NCBI RefSeq assembly: GCF_000190535.1
Contig: NC_015160.1
Location: 2,914,001-2,978,000, forward strand
Length of the DNA stretch: 64,000 nt
Direction: 5' to 3'
Source: Odoribacter splanchnicus DSM 20712
GTDB lineage: Bacteria > Bacteroidota > Bacteroidia > Bacteroidales > Marinifilaceae
Part shown: positions 1 to 9,209 of the stretch, in pieces
Layout: each line of letters starts with the position of its first letter
Numbering within the stretch: the stretch's first letter is position 1
Program-made: the position numbers and the translations under genes
The notes under the pieces: generated by a model
The model's input: the letters and a program-made list of their open reading frames with translations, nothing else
Told to the model about the DNA's origin: nothing
Databases searched by the model: none

Positions 1-747
1 GTTCAGTTTTATGGTAATGTGGTGAGAAAGCCTATGCCAGCATATCAGATTTATCGTGGAGATGTATTTGAATTGGTGGATCAATCAACGAGTTTTGTAA
101 TGAGTCGTGTGAATAATTGGGTGGGTACTCGTGATGAAGGAGAAACAGCATCTGTTCCAACTCATCCTGAATTGCCTATTGATGCAGTTAAAGAAGCGAT
201 TGTCAATGCCATTTGTCATAGAGATTATACGAGTAATGCAAGTGTTCAGGTGATGCTATTCCGGAATAGGCTGGAGATTTGGAATCCAGGACAACTACCG
301 TATGGACTCACGGTGCAGAAACTTCAAGGACCTCATAAGTCTCTGCCGACTAATCCATTGATAGCCGATCCGATGTATTGGAAGGGGTATATCGAGAAGG
401 TTGGTACTGGTACAGAAGATATTATTGAGAAATGTCGCGATTATGGGTTGAAGACACCGGAGTTTTACCAGGAGGAAGATTTCAGAGTAGTCATTTGGAG
501 GACAGAAGAGCAAAGCGATCCAAAGCGATCCAAAGATGATCCAAAGATGATCCAAAGTGATCCAAAAGAAGTCGAAGACCTTATTGGACTGATAAAGAAT
601 AATCCTTCTATATCAAGGGCAGAACTTGCAAGAAGGCTTGATTTAAGTGAACGGCAAGTTCGTAAGATAATGGGGCAATTACGAGCAGATGAAAGGCTGA
701 CTAGAAAGGGAGGTAAAATAGGAGAATGGATAATAACTGATAAATAA
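1..747 (+). CDS. ATP-binding transcriptional regulator (AlbA_2/HATPase_c_4 type), 5'-truncated by window edge
   Basis: The frame is open from base 1, so the true start lies upstream; the GTG at 19 is only the first internal start-like codon. The visible 248 codons hold a GHKL-like HATPase_c_4 region, with VKEAIVNAICHRDY, RLEIWNPGQLP and EKVGTGTEDII as typical blocks. This is the arrangement of the ATP-dependent RecG-like/AlbA_2 family. A charged linker of repeated S/D-P-K units and a C-terminal winged HTH (ISRAELARRLDLSERQVRKIM) follow. The missing N-terminus would be the AlbA_2 DNA-binding domain. Such proteins are putative regulators, often near defence or mobile genes, which fits the HsdS relic directly downstream. 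The target is unknown. Confidence 0.75.
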   Translation, partial: VQFYGNVVRKPMPAYQIYRGDVFELVDQSTSFVMSRVNNWVGTRDEGETASVPTHPELPIDAVKEAIVNAICHRDYTSNASVQVMLFRNRLEIWNPGQLPYGLTVQKLQGPHKSLPTNPLIADPMYWKGYIEKVGTGTEDIIEKCRDYGLKTPEFYQEEDFRVVIWRTEEQSDPKRSKDDPKMIQSDPKEVEDLIGLIKNNPSISRAELARRLDLSERQVRKIMGQLRADERLTRKGGKIGEWIITDK

Positions 748-1058
748 GATAAAATAGCCAATCTCTTTGCCCTTTATATCAAAATACAATTTAAGGGACA
801 TTGTCTCGGATATGTGAATGGAACTACCGTACTTCACCTTAATAAAAAAGCATTGCCCGAATTTGAAATCAGAATACCCTCCGAATATGAGGCAAGAACG
901 ATGAACGCCACCTTTGCCATTTTGAGCAAATGGCAAAGGTGTTACAAGAAAATGACAGGCTTATTTGCCTTCGTGACACACTTCTTCCGAAACTAATGTA
1001 GGGCAAGCTGAAAATCAAAGAGATAGAAGCTAAACTAGGTGGTCAAACCAACTGCTAA
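748..1058 (+). pseudogene. Remnant of type I restriction specificity subunit (HsdS), C-terminal end
   Basis: Translation in the frame of 748 gives an HsdS-like tail (GTTVLHLNKKALPEFEIRIPS). Around 922 the homology jumps to another frame (EQMAKVLQENDRLICLRDTL, then LPKLM), consistent with loss of one base. It then meets an in-frame TAG at 999-1001 where family members usually have Ser in LPKLMSG. The reading resumes as GKLKIKEIEAKLGGQ and stops at 1056-1058. A frameshift, a nonsense codon and no N-terminal target-recognition domain make it a dead gene. No hsdM or hsdR lies in the window. It is probably debris of a restriction locus whose rest lies upstream. Confidence 0.8.
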
Positions 1059-1066
1059 ATTCTCAT

Positions 1067-4000
1067 TTATCTTTTTTTCCGCCTCCAGATTACCACTAAA
1101 ACCAATAGTATCCCAACGATCAGCATCCCGGTAAATACAGGTTTCAGACCGATTAAGGTATTCCGGTTTTCTTGCGCCGGCTGATAAGAAACCTCTTTTT
1201 TCAACACCACCGCATTCTGCCTATGTTCGGTTTGCACTTCCCGGGTCCTGTCCAATTGTTTCTGATATACTTCACGGCCATTTTCAGATATATGAGAAAT
1301 TACAAATTTCTGCAATTTCTGATTATCGCATACAAATCCGGAACAGGCCGGTCCATGCTCACTGATAAACCGGACATGCAAGCCGGATATTTCCCTCAAT
1401 TGCTCCTCCGTTGCTTTCCAGTATCCTTTCCGTGCTGTTTCTAACATCACTGCTGTAATCTCCTGCAACGCTGCCGGATTTTCCGCTTCAAAAAAACGGT
1501 GTATCCCCAGATTGAACTCATCTTTTACATACACTTGATAGATACGATCCCAAATATCGTTTCCTATCACCGAAGGCTTCATCACATTCCATCCGAAAGT
1601 ATTCCGGATCGTTTCACCAAAAAGAGCGGCCGACGAAGCACCTCCTTTCATTTTTTCACGAATATACTCAGGATTAAAAAGAGTAGTACGTCCTTCTACC
1701 CCTATCGCCTCTTTCAGGTCCTGCACGCGCATGTGGTTCCTGTTCCGGTAGTCACTCAAATAAGTTTCCGGATCCTTACCCGTAATCTGCCTTATCGTAA
1801 GATTCAGACCACCCATAAACTCATAAACATGATCCAAACTCAAAGCTCCCCATGTATTACTCTGACGGGGTTGAACAACCACATCCGCATCATGTAGAGC
1901 CGCTTCAAAAACTTCTTTACCATACTTACCCCAGGCTTTACCGTCACTGTACATCATCCCCATATTCACTAGATAACGGGCAGCAATCTCGGATTCCTTT
2001 TCCCAGGCATCTCCTTTTTCCACCAATCCTGTGATTCCCGTTCCATAACCGGCTCCACCGAAAACACGTACTGTCGACAGTTCACGGGCTTCTTTCGGAG
2101 AGAAACCTTTTTCCAACAAAATTCTTTCTGATTCTACCGTTCCTTCCGACACATAATTCCCGCAAGTGTCATTTTCCGACTGAGCCACCATTTTCACAGC
2201 CTTAGTCAATAATTCCAAACGGGAAGCAGCCACATCACGTAATTGTCCGGAGGTCTGAACCACAACGTCTATCCTCGGCCGACCCAGTTCAGCCGATGGA
2301 ATCAAACGCAGATCTGTCACACGATTCATTCCGTCACGAACAGGGGCAACCCCCAACATATACAAAGCCTGAGCCAAAGTCGCTCCCTCAGTTTCGATAA
2401 ACTCCCCCGCCCAAAAAGTGTAACTGACTTTACGCGGATATTCACCATGCTTACGATAATACCGGTCGAGCGTGGACTTGGCCAACGCCTTCCCTTCGTC
2501 CCAGGCCCTCACACCAGGTGTTGCTTCGGCATTAATACCGAAGAGATTACGCCCGGTCGGCAGTGTATTCGGATTACGCACAGCATCCCCTCCCGGCGAC
2601 GGAGCTATAAATCCACCGTTCAACGCATTCAACAACGAACGCATTTCCCGTTCCGGAGACTCACGCAATTCCTGTACATACTGTTGTATATTTTCAGCTG
2701 TCCGCTCAATCTCCCCAACCGCCTGTGCAAATTCTTTTTCTTCCGCCGGAACTTCCGGCATCTCCGCTTTTTTCCCTTCCGCTTCCGCCTTTTTCCGGGC
2801 TTCAATCCTTTTTTTCACCCAATCCGGCATCTTACCGACTTTCGGAATTCCGGCCGGCATTTTCATTCCTCCCTCACTTTTTTTCACGCCTTCGGAAATA
2901 TTATTACCTGCTTCCGAAGCCATCGCCATCATCTCACTCATCGACAATTGCCGCGGACTTACAGCCATTTCCGTCGCTTTCGCCCGCATCACATCTTCCA
3001 TATTCACCCCCAACTCCCCGAGCGACAAATTGCTGCCAGTCCGTAGTGCCTTTCTCACCAACTGACGGGAATCTGACAAATAGTATCTGGATATAAACAC
3101 ATTATCATTATATTGTTCCGGTGTAATTTTCCCTTTCTGCCGGTCAAGCCGGGCCAGACTATAGGCCAGTGGCTCGGCACTCATGGCAACGACAGTCTCC
3201 TCCATTTCTTTCCCGGCATACACTTGCCCCATTGTATAAAGCTTGCCCGTCATCTTTTCATTGGCAATTTCTTCGGCAAAACTCTCTACCTGCCGAATCT
3301 CCTGCTCTGTACTCGGTATAGTAATCACACTATCCAGCTGCAAATCATGATGTAATCCCAATGCAACCACCTTCCGCTTAATCTGCAATGCCACCTCCTG
3401 TCGTTGTACTTCCGAAGTCCGGTCGTAACGAGCAATCAAGTCGAAAAGTTCTTCATACTGTCCGCGTGTACGGCTCTCCATAAACGGAGGTGTCAGATAA
3501 GACACCAGTGAAGCATACGTCCTTCGCCTGGCTACGATCCCTTCACCCACATTTGCAATGGTATAATAATAAAAATGCGGTAAAGTTCCTACCATCCGGT
3601 CTGACCAGTCCTCCCGCGACAGAGCGGCCTGCTTACCCGGCGTAAATTCCAGGCTACCATGCGTTCCGAAATGGATTAAGGCATCCGCTTTAAATCCGTT
3701 CTGAATCCAAAGGTAAGGAGCCATATAAGCATGAGGTGGTGCCACCTTTGCACCATGTACAATCTTAAACTCATCATCCCCGGATGCCGCAGGTGGTTGT
3801 GGCATTAAAACCACATTTCCAAAATGCAGACAAGCAAACGCCAAAGCCGGTTCACCATCTTGTTCCCCAACCATATAACTACCGGGAGCCTCTCCATAAC
3901 GCTCCACCACCTCCGCATATTTTTCCGGAGTCAACACCTTTTGCACCCACGCTTCATAATCCGATTTTTTTATCCACTCAGGATGTCCCGTCGCCATAAA

Positions 4001-5314
4001 CTCCGCAATCCGTCCCTTCGCATAACTACCGAAAACACTACCTTCCCGTTGGAGCATCGCCTCGAATTCCTTTTCCGTTTCCGGAATACCCTCTACTGTA
4101 TAACCTTCCGCTTTCAACCGTTTCAGCAATTCATACAACGAAGGTGCCACTTCCAACCCTGCTGCTGTCAGAGCACTCTGTCCCGGTCCCTTCAGATAAA
4201 CAACAGCAATACGTTTATCCCGGTTTGGCATCCGCTGTAATTTCACCTGCCGGCAAATTGCTTCTACCAAATCATCTACCCGGTCATCCACCGGCACAAA
4301 CTGATAATATCCGTTTTCATCGGCATCCTGAACCGACAATACCTCCGGACGCCCTCCTCCGTCAATTTCCGGCAGCACGACACTAGCCGAAAGATAACTA
4401 CCTGTCAACCCACGCGGATCAGCTTCCCACTCCTGCCGTTTTTGCAGCAAAGTCAATGGACAAAACAAAGGGATATTCCGCTCCTCAAGCCACTTCACTG
4501 CCCGATCGCCTCCCAAACGTCCCATCGGCAAATAAATCACGGCATCCGGTGATACTTCTTTCAACATTTCCAACCGTTTCCGCGCCGCATGAATCGGATA
4601 AACGTTCATTCCGGCACGCTCCAAACGGCGAATCAAGGTATCTACATTTGCCCGGTTACCGCTCAAAGGTGAAGTCATCCCGGAAACAAGAGCTACGGAA
4701 GGCGCTCCTTCCTTGTAAAAACCATGCTCGCGACAATAGCTCTTGTACCCGTTCAAGTCCGTGAAAAAATTTTCCTCACCCAAATGCCAGTAATAATCAG
4801 AAGGCAAATGCACCGGTCTGTCTACTGCCGGCGCAAACCACTTCCGCCGGTCCAATGCCGTCCGGCAGAAACCCAGTAAATTCTTATAATTCGTTTTATT
4901 TCCATTCCCGTAATAATCACCGATCAACTCCTGCTGTAAACTATCTACATGATGGTTTGCAATAACTCCCGATGGAAAAATCAGTGTATAAACCGCCGTT
5001 CCCTTAGCTCCCGCCGCCTCAATATCCGCCGCCTGATCACCATTCAGCCGCAACCCCGGTCCGAAAAACAAAGCTACATCATAGCGGCCTATTTTTGCGG
5101 CCTCCTCTACTGTCAGCACATCCACCCGTACCCACCGGCTTTCGTTCGCCAACGCAATACTCGATGCCTGATAAGCGGGGAAATTAACCAGAGCCACCCG
5201 TGTCGGCGAAACATAGCGGATATAAACCGCCCACAAACAACACAATACGACAACCCCGGCAACCACCCGCCGCACCGTTCTACGATGCTTATATATCCCT
5301 GACTTTAAACTCAT
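1067..5314 (-). CDS. Membrane-anchored CobN/HmuS-family metal chelatase (or dechelatase)
   Basis: This 1415-residue CobN-family protein carries the signature ADALIHFGTHGSLEFTPGKQ near residues 535-560. It also has the family blocks TPGVRAWDEGKALAKSTLDR and TFWAGEFIETEGATLAQALY. An N-terminal hydrophobic segment (about 17-35) and a C-terminal one followed by RRKKR (about 1392-1415) would place the bulk in the periplasm, anchored in the inner membrane. Canonical CobN is cytoplasmic and inserts cobalt with AAA+ partners; none is encoded here. Neighbours (a TonB receptor and HmuY-like lipoprotein in the same operon) match hmuS of haem-uptake loci, which belongs to this family. The riboswitch upstream argues for a corrinoid or cobalt role. 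An insert at about 811-865 is rich in Lys, Glu, Met and Pro. Family is certain, substrate and direction of reaction are not. Confidence 0.8.
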   Translation of the reverse strand: MSLKSGIYKHRRTVRRVVAGVVVLCCLWAVYIRYVSPTRVALVNFPAYQASSIALANESRWVRVDVLTVEEAAKIGRYDVALFFGPGLRLNGDQAADIEAAGAKGTAVYTLIFPSGVIANHHVDSLQQELIGDYYGNGNKTNYKNLLGFCRTALDRRKWFAPAVDRPVHLPSDYYWHLGEENFFTDLNGYKSYCREHGFYKEGAPSVALVSGMTSPLSGNRANVDTLIRRLERAGMNVYPIHAARKRLEMLKEVSPDAVIYLPMGRLGGDRAVKWLEERNIPLFCPLTLLQKRQEWEADPRGLTGSYLSASVVLPEIDGGGRPEVLSVQDADENGYYQFVPVDDRVDDLVEAICRQVKLQRMPNRDKRIAVVYLKGPGQSALTAAGLEVAPSLYELLKRLKAEGYTVEGIPETEKEFEAMLQREGSVFGSYAKGRIAEFMATGHPEWIKKSDYEAWVQKVLTPEKYAEVVERYGEAPGSYMVGEQDGEPALAFACLHFGNVVLMPQPPAASGDDEFKIVHGAKVAPPHAYMAPYLWIQNGFKADALIHFGTHGSLEFTPGKQAALSREDWSDRMVGTLPHFYYYTIANVGEGIVARRRTYASLVSYLTPPFMESRTRGQYEELFDLIARYDRTSEVQRQEVALQIKRKVVALGLHHDLQLDSVITIPSTEQEIRQVESFAEEIANEKMTGKLYTMGQVYAGKEMEETVVAMSAEPLAYSLARLDRQKGKITPEQYNDNVFISRYYLSDSRQLVRKALRTGSNLSLGELGVNMEDVMRAKATEMAVSPRQLSMSEMMAMASEAGNNISEGVKKSEGGMKMPAGIPKVGKMPDWVKKRIEARKKAEAEGKKAEMPEVPAEEKEFAQAVGEIERTAENIQQYVQELRESPEREMRSLLNALNGGFIAPSPGGDAVRNPNTLPTGRNLFGINAEATPGVRAWDEGKALAKSTLDRYYRKHGEYPRKVSYTFWAGEFIETEGATLAQALYMLGVAPVRDGMNRVTDLRLIPSAELGRPRIDVVVQTSGQLRDVAASRLELLTKAVKMVAQSENDTCGNYVSEGTVESERILLEKGFSPKEARELSTVRVFGGAGYGTGITGLVEKGDAWEKESEIAARYLVNMGMMYSDGKAWGKYGKEVFEAALHDADVVVQPRQSNTWGALSLDHVYEFMGGLNLTIRQITGKDPETYLSDYRNRNHMRVQDLKEAIGVEGRTTLFNPEYIREKMKGGASSAALFGETIRNTFGWNVMKPSVIGNDIWDRIYQVYVKDEFNLGIHRFFEAENPAALQEITAVMLETARKGYWKATEEQLREISGLHVRFISEHGPACSGFVCDNQKLQKFVISHISENGREVYQKQLDRTREVQTEHRQNAVVLKKEVSYQPAQENRNTLIGLKPVFTGMLIVGILLVLVVIWRRKKR

Positions 5315-5397
5315 AACACACTACATTTATAAATTAAGAGTATCCCCGATAAATCATCTCTACCGGGGACTAATCATACTACTATCTAATAACCACT

Positions 5398-6585
5398 TTA
5401 ACGTGCAGGATAAACAAATTCAAAAATAATCTGACTACTTCCGTAAGAACGCATAATCAGTTTTGCTTTCGTTGTTCCGTCGGCACACAGGATACCGAAT
5501 ACATTGTTATTGTACTCATATCCCCCTCCCATACCTGCTACATAAAACCACGTTCCTTCCACCTCATGGCATACAAAAGCCGGATTGATGGCTGTTTCTA
5601 TCTCTTTCTGCGAAGACATCGGACTATTCTGTATGGTAGCTGTTTTATCCTTCTCATACCCGCTGGTCGGCAGATTGGGCACATCGTCGAACTCCGTCTT
5701 ATTCATGTCCAAGGCTCCGCCATTACCTTTGCAACCTTCCCCGCTGTTCGTCCGGATATAATTCCGGTCAAAAGCGATATCCCACTCCAAACTTTCAGCA
5801 GCTTCCTCGTCTGTCATATCAACAAGCTCTCCCTTAGCAAAAGAATAATAATGCCACCGGTGGCCGCCCATATAATTGCTTACCACCGTATCTTTCGTCA
5901 CGCCTGCCGGAGCGGGCTCTTCCGGTTGTTCCGGCTCTTTCGGCTGTTCGATATCGGCATCCTGCTCTCCGTCATAAATATAACGGAAAGTTATATGTCC
6001 GCTGTTTCCCATTTGATCTTTGTAGGTATCGAAAATCACCTTAGCACAATTTTGTCCGTCTGCCGACCGGAAAATGAAAACATGATGGTTATAATACCAG
6101 ACGCCTTCCATATATTTATACCATGCCCAACTATTAGATCCCTCACACTCTATCTCCGGATTATAAGAATCCTTACCATTCTTTCCCATCGTAGTCATAA
6201 TACTCAAAGAATCGTCTACTGTAAAAGCTGCATTTTTGTCAACAGTAACAGCATCAAAACCGGTTTCTTCGGAATCGATACATCCTCCTTTACCTTTACC
6301 TGAAGTCCCGCTGTTCGTTTTCACATAATAACGGTTGAAAGCGACATCCCAATCCAAACTTTCATTAGGTTTTGCCGGAGTTTCTATAAAATTTCCTTTC
6401 TTAAAAGAGAAATATTTCCATCCACTTGCATAATCATTGGAAAAAAAAGTACGGGTTCTTTCCCCCTCAGTCGTTTCGCCGCCCGGTAATGTTTTTTTCT
6501 TATCATCATCGCAAGCGACAGCAGCCAACGCCAATACAACGCAGGCCCACTTCATCAAATTCAGTCTTAAATTCATGCTCTTCAT
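5398..6585 (-). CDS. HmuY-like surface lipoprotein with duplicated tetrapyrrole-binding domain
   Basis: A lipoprotein signal peptide ends at a lipobox-like LAAVAC, so the mature protein should be lipid-anchored, probably on the cell surface. Two homologous HmuY-type domains follow: one with SLDWDVAFNRYYVKTNSG and one with SLEWDIAFDRNYIRTNSG. They are joined by a Pro/Glu-rich linker (EQPKEPEQPEEPAP). HmuY of Porphyromonas is a single-domain haem-binding lipoprotein, so the 395-residue tandem form is unusual. It lies between a TonB receptor (27-bp gap) and the CobN-like gene (83-bp gap) and is presumably co-transcribed from the B12 riboswitch. It probably hands haem, a corrinoid or another tetrapyrrole to the receptor; the ligand cannot be read from sequence. 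In-frame alternative starts exist at 6576 and 6555. Confidence 0.75.
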   Translation of the reverse strand: MKSMNLRLNLMKWACVVLALAAVACDDDKKKTLPGGETTEGERTRTFFSNDYASGWKYFSFKKGNFIETPAKPNESLDWDVAFNRYYVKTNSGTSGKGKGGCIDSEETGFDAVTVDKNAAFTVDDSLSIMTTMGKNGKDSYNPEIECEGSNSWAWYKYMEGVWYYNHHVFIFRSADGQNCAKVIFDTYKDQMGNSGHITFRYIYDGEQDADIEQPKEPEQPEEPAPAGVTKDTVVSNYMGGHRWHYYSFAKGELVDMTDEEAAESLEWDIAFDRNYIRTNSGEGCKGNGGALDMNKTEFDDVPNLPTSGYEKDKTATIQNSPMSSQKEIETAINPAFVCHEVEGTWFYVAGMGGGYEYNNNVFGILCADGTTKAKLIMRSYGSSQIIFEFVYPAR

Positions 6586-6612
6586 TTTATTGATTAATTA
6601 GAAAACTATTTA

Positions 6613-8826
6613 TCAAAAACGTAATATCAACGAACCGAAAAACCGCCGTCCCGGGTCGTAAATAATACTCGTATCGACGAAATCGAACAGATTATCGACA
6701 CCACCGGTCACCGACAGACGCATATATTTCCATGTCCAGGGTGTATATTGCGCCGTCAGTTTCCACATCGTATAACCCGGTTTGGTCCGGGTGGTAATCA
6801 CCTCCACTTCCTGCCCGGAATCATCTGTTTCTGTCCGTCTGCTCTTGGAGATTCGCTTCGAATCCCAGCGTCCGGACAAGGTTACAGCCCCTTCGTGTTT
6901 TAACAATTTACCATGCAGCGAAGCACTCCAATTCATCGCATGTTTCGAGTTACCGGACAATTGCAATCCAGTCTCCTTATTCAAAGCATCACAGAAAGCA
7001 TAGGATGTCCGTAAAAGCAATGCCGATACCGGATAATACGTTGCTGTAGCCTCCGCCCCCCGGATACGTACCCCCTTGACATTTTCATAACGAAGCTCTG
7101 TCCCCAATTCTCCCGGCTTCGGATCCTCTATATCCACATTATAACTATTGATCTTATTGTCCACCGTATTTTGATACAACTCAGCCGTCAACATCAACCG
7201 TCCCTGCCAGGTATATTCACCGGAAACCGAAAAATAATCGGAATGTTCCGCTTTCAGATCGGGATTCCCGATATTATGCGACACGCTTCCCATATTAAAA
7301 TCCGAATACAACTCTGTCAGGCCCGGAGTCTTGAATCCCCGGCTGTATCCTGCCCGGATCTTGAAATTACCCGGAGAATACATCAGATTTATTTTCGGTG
7401 TAAAGGCACTCCCGAATTCGGAATTGTGTGTATAACGGAATCCGCCAATCACCTCCAGCCGATCGGTAATCATCCAGTCGGCTTGCGCAAACAGATTGGC
7501 ATCGTCCATATCCCGGATCGTTTTTTCTTTACCATACTGCATTTTATTATAGTTTTTCGTCCCGTTCCATTCGAACCCCTTAACGATCACCAAATTGTCC
7601 CAGGGCTTAAATTCATCCACCAAACGGACGGTCTGCTCGTGTGACCAGGCGTTCGTGCTATCCGGAAGGTAGAGAAAATCATATACTGTCTTACGTGTAT
7701 AAAAATCTCCTGCATAAGTACCGTACAATTTATAGCGGTCATTAAAAGCATGTTCGGCGTTCACCTGTAGTGTTTTGGTCAGACTACGGTAATGTGTCGG
7801 CGCAGTACTTTCCCAGGGATTTTCCACTTCACCCCAATACAACGAACCTTTCACCGTGATGCGGGAATACTGGTTATTCCAACCCAATTTCTCTTCGATG
7901 GTCATATGGTGAGAAGGATTTTCTGTAAAAGATTCCGGAGTTTCCGGTGTCAGGTCATATCCATCCGAAGAAGTACGATTGAAAAGTGTCTGAGCGTAAA
8001 ATCCTTTGTATTTCATCCCCACTCCGGCATCTAATTGCAAATCGTTGTACTTTCCATAACGCACCTTCGCCCAGCCTTCCAGCGGACGTTTCGGTATATC
8101 CGTGATGATATTGATAACCATCCCCATCGCGCTCGATCCATACAAGGCCGAAGCAGCTCCCTTCAATACCTCGATTTTTTTGATATTGGCAGTCGTCAAC
8201 CGGTCGAAATCGATCGGTCCGCCCGGTGTCGTCGACAAACGTTCTCCGTCTACCAGGATCAAAATATAACTGTTTTCCAACCCCTGTACCTGAATATTAT
8301 TTCCACGAGGATCGGTATTAAAACGCAAACCGGGAATATTATACTCCAACACATCGATCATACTCTCGAAATCGTTCCGTTGCAATACTTCCGATGGCAC
8401 AATCCGTGTCATTACCGGCGTTTCAGCCACTGTTTTTTCCGTTCGCGTACCCGTTACCGTCACCTCATCCAGGTTCAGCAGGCTTTTCTTCAGCCGAACG
8501 ACCAGATTCCCGGTGACATCCGATTCCAATACCAGTGTCTTCGTCTCGTATCCCACAGAACGCACTGTTAATTCAGCAGGCTGATTCACAGGCACTTCTA
8601 CCTTGAAATAACCCTTCATGTCACACACCGTTCCCCAGCCCAAACCAGTTACACTAATCGTCGCCAGCGGAATCCCATCACCGGTATTTTCATCAACCAC
8701 CTGTCCGGACACCTTTGTCATCCGAACCGCACTCTCCGGGATCTCCGGTGCTACGGACTGCTGTCCGGATAGCGGAATCCCCCACAGCATAAGCACACCG
8801 CCTATGACCCACAAAAACTTTTTCAT
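6613..8826 (-). CDS. TonB-dependent outer-membrane receptor, HmuR/BtuB-like (receptor A)
   Basis: I chose the ATG at 8826 (MKKFLWVIGG) because it begins a clean signal peptide ending near LSGQQS; an upstream ATG at 8862 would add 12 unlikely residues. The protein (737 aa) has a CarboxypepD_reg-like domain (VSGQVVDENTGDGIPLATIS), then a TonB plug (PVMTRIVPSEVLQRNDFESM and ILVDGERLSTTPGGP). A 22-strand-type beta-barrel ends in a terminal Phe (SLILRF). It imports a large ligand across the outer membrane using TonB energy. It is the first gene after a cobalamin riboswitch and precedes the HmuY-like and CobN-like genes. That supports a corrinoid or metal-tetrapyrrole substrate. Confidence 0.9.
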   Translation of the reverse strand: MKKFLWVIGGVLMLWGIPLSGQQSVAPEIPESAVRMTKVSGQVVDENTGDGIPLATISVTGLGWGTVCDMKGYFKVEVPVNQPAELTVRSVGYETKTLVLESDVTGNLVVRLKKSLLNLDEVTVTGTRTEKTVAETPVMTRIVPSEVLQRNDFESMIDVLEYNIPGLRFNTDPRGNNIQVQGLENSYILILVDGERLSTTPGGPIDFDRLTTANIKKIEVLKGAASALYGSSAMGMVINIITDIPKRPLEGWAKVRYGKYNDLQLDAGVGMKYKGFYAQTLFNRTSSDGYDLTPETPESFTENPSHHMTIEEKLGWNNQYSRITVKGSLYWGEVENPWESTAPTHYRSLTKTLQVNAEHAFNDRYKLYGTYAGDFYTRKTVYDFLYLPDSTNAWSHEQTVRLVDEFKPWDNLVIVKGFEWNGTKNYNKMQYGKEKTIRDMDDANLFAQADWMITDRLEVIGGFRYTHNSEFGSAFTPKINLMYSPGNFKIRAGYSRGFKTPGLTELYSDFNMGSVSHNIGNPDLKAEHSDYFSVSGEYTWQGRLMLTAELYQNTVDNKINSYNVDIEDPKPGELGTELRYENVKGVRIRGAEATATYYPVSALLLRTSYAFCDALNKETGLQLSGNSKHAMNWSASLHGKLLKHEGAVTLSGRWDSKRISKSRRTETDDSGQEVEVITTRTKPGYTMWKLTAQYTPWTWKYMRLSVTGGVDNLFDFVDTSIIYDPGRRFFGSLILRF

Positions 8827-8873
8827 GTCTATATTTTGTTGAATAAACACGACACCCATCAAGCAACGGGCAT

Positions 8874-8939
8874 TTACTCTACCTCTTGATTTGTATCCGT
8901 CATTGTTAATAAAAACAATAGCTGTTTATGTTCTTCATT
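8874..8939 (-). CDS. Possible 21-residue leader peptide between RS1 and receptor A
   Basis: On the minus strand an ATG at 8939 opens a 21-codon frame (MNEEHKQLLFLL... ending NQEVE, TAA at 8874-8876) between the riboswitch and the receptor start at 8826. It has no recognisable relatives, and no strong ribosome-binding site is visible. Its position makes it a candidate for translation-coupled riboswitch output, but it may be chance. Confidence 0.2.
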   Translation of the reverse strand, partial: NEEHKQLLFLLTMTDTNQEVE

Positions 8940-8979
8940 CATTGTTCTTGATCCACGAAAACAATAAAGATTGTCCGAT

Positions 8980-9158
8980 TCCGGCAGGTTTTCTGACTTT
9001 CTCCGTCTACCTCGCCTTCCCGGACAATCTCCAGTGGCATAAGGTGAGTAGATATTTCCAACAATATGGAAAGAGATTACAGCAACGGGCATTGTTCCGG
9101 ATTTTCACCGGATTCCCTCACATTTCATACAGAAAATATGAAATTCACCAAAATCGAT
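8980..9158 (-). promoter_or_regulatory. Cobalamin riboswitch RS1
   Basis: Read on the minus strand, this has the conserved cobalamin-riboswitch blocks in order: GGGAATCCGGTGAAAATCC, a GCTGTAA element, the B12 box GCCACTGG (plus positions 9031-9038), GGGAAGG, and the closing GTCAGAAAACCTGCCGG. The opening TTTTGGTG lies at about 9146-9153. A weak -7-like box (minus TATCTTCA, plus 9060-9067 offset by 100, i.e. 9160-9167) precedes it. It should repress the receptor A, HmuY-like and CobN-like operon when adenosyl- or other cobalamin is abundant. Confidence 0.93.
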
Positions 9159-9209
9159 GTGAAGATATAATATTTTACAATGAATTTCTTGAAAAATAAG
9201 TTAAAATTT

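Noticed and set aside
505..570. Short tandem repeats (GATCCAAAG units) as a CRISPR or regulatory array
   Set aside because: The units are 9-10 bp, lie inside a coding frame and encode a charged linker (SDPKRSKDDPKM).
2243..3046. Long plus-strand open frames of 190-270 codons
   Set aside because: They are antisense to the CobN-like gene, whose protein is clearly conserved; their translations are low-complexity His/Arg/Pro/Ser shadows.
8874..9092. A 72-codon minus-strand ORF (MPVAVISFHIVGNIYSPYAT start)
   Set aside because: It runs through the conserved core of riboswitch RS1, so only its last 21 codons could be a separate leader peptide.
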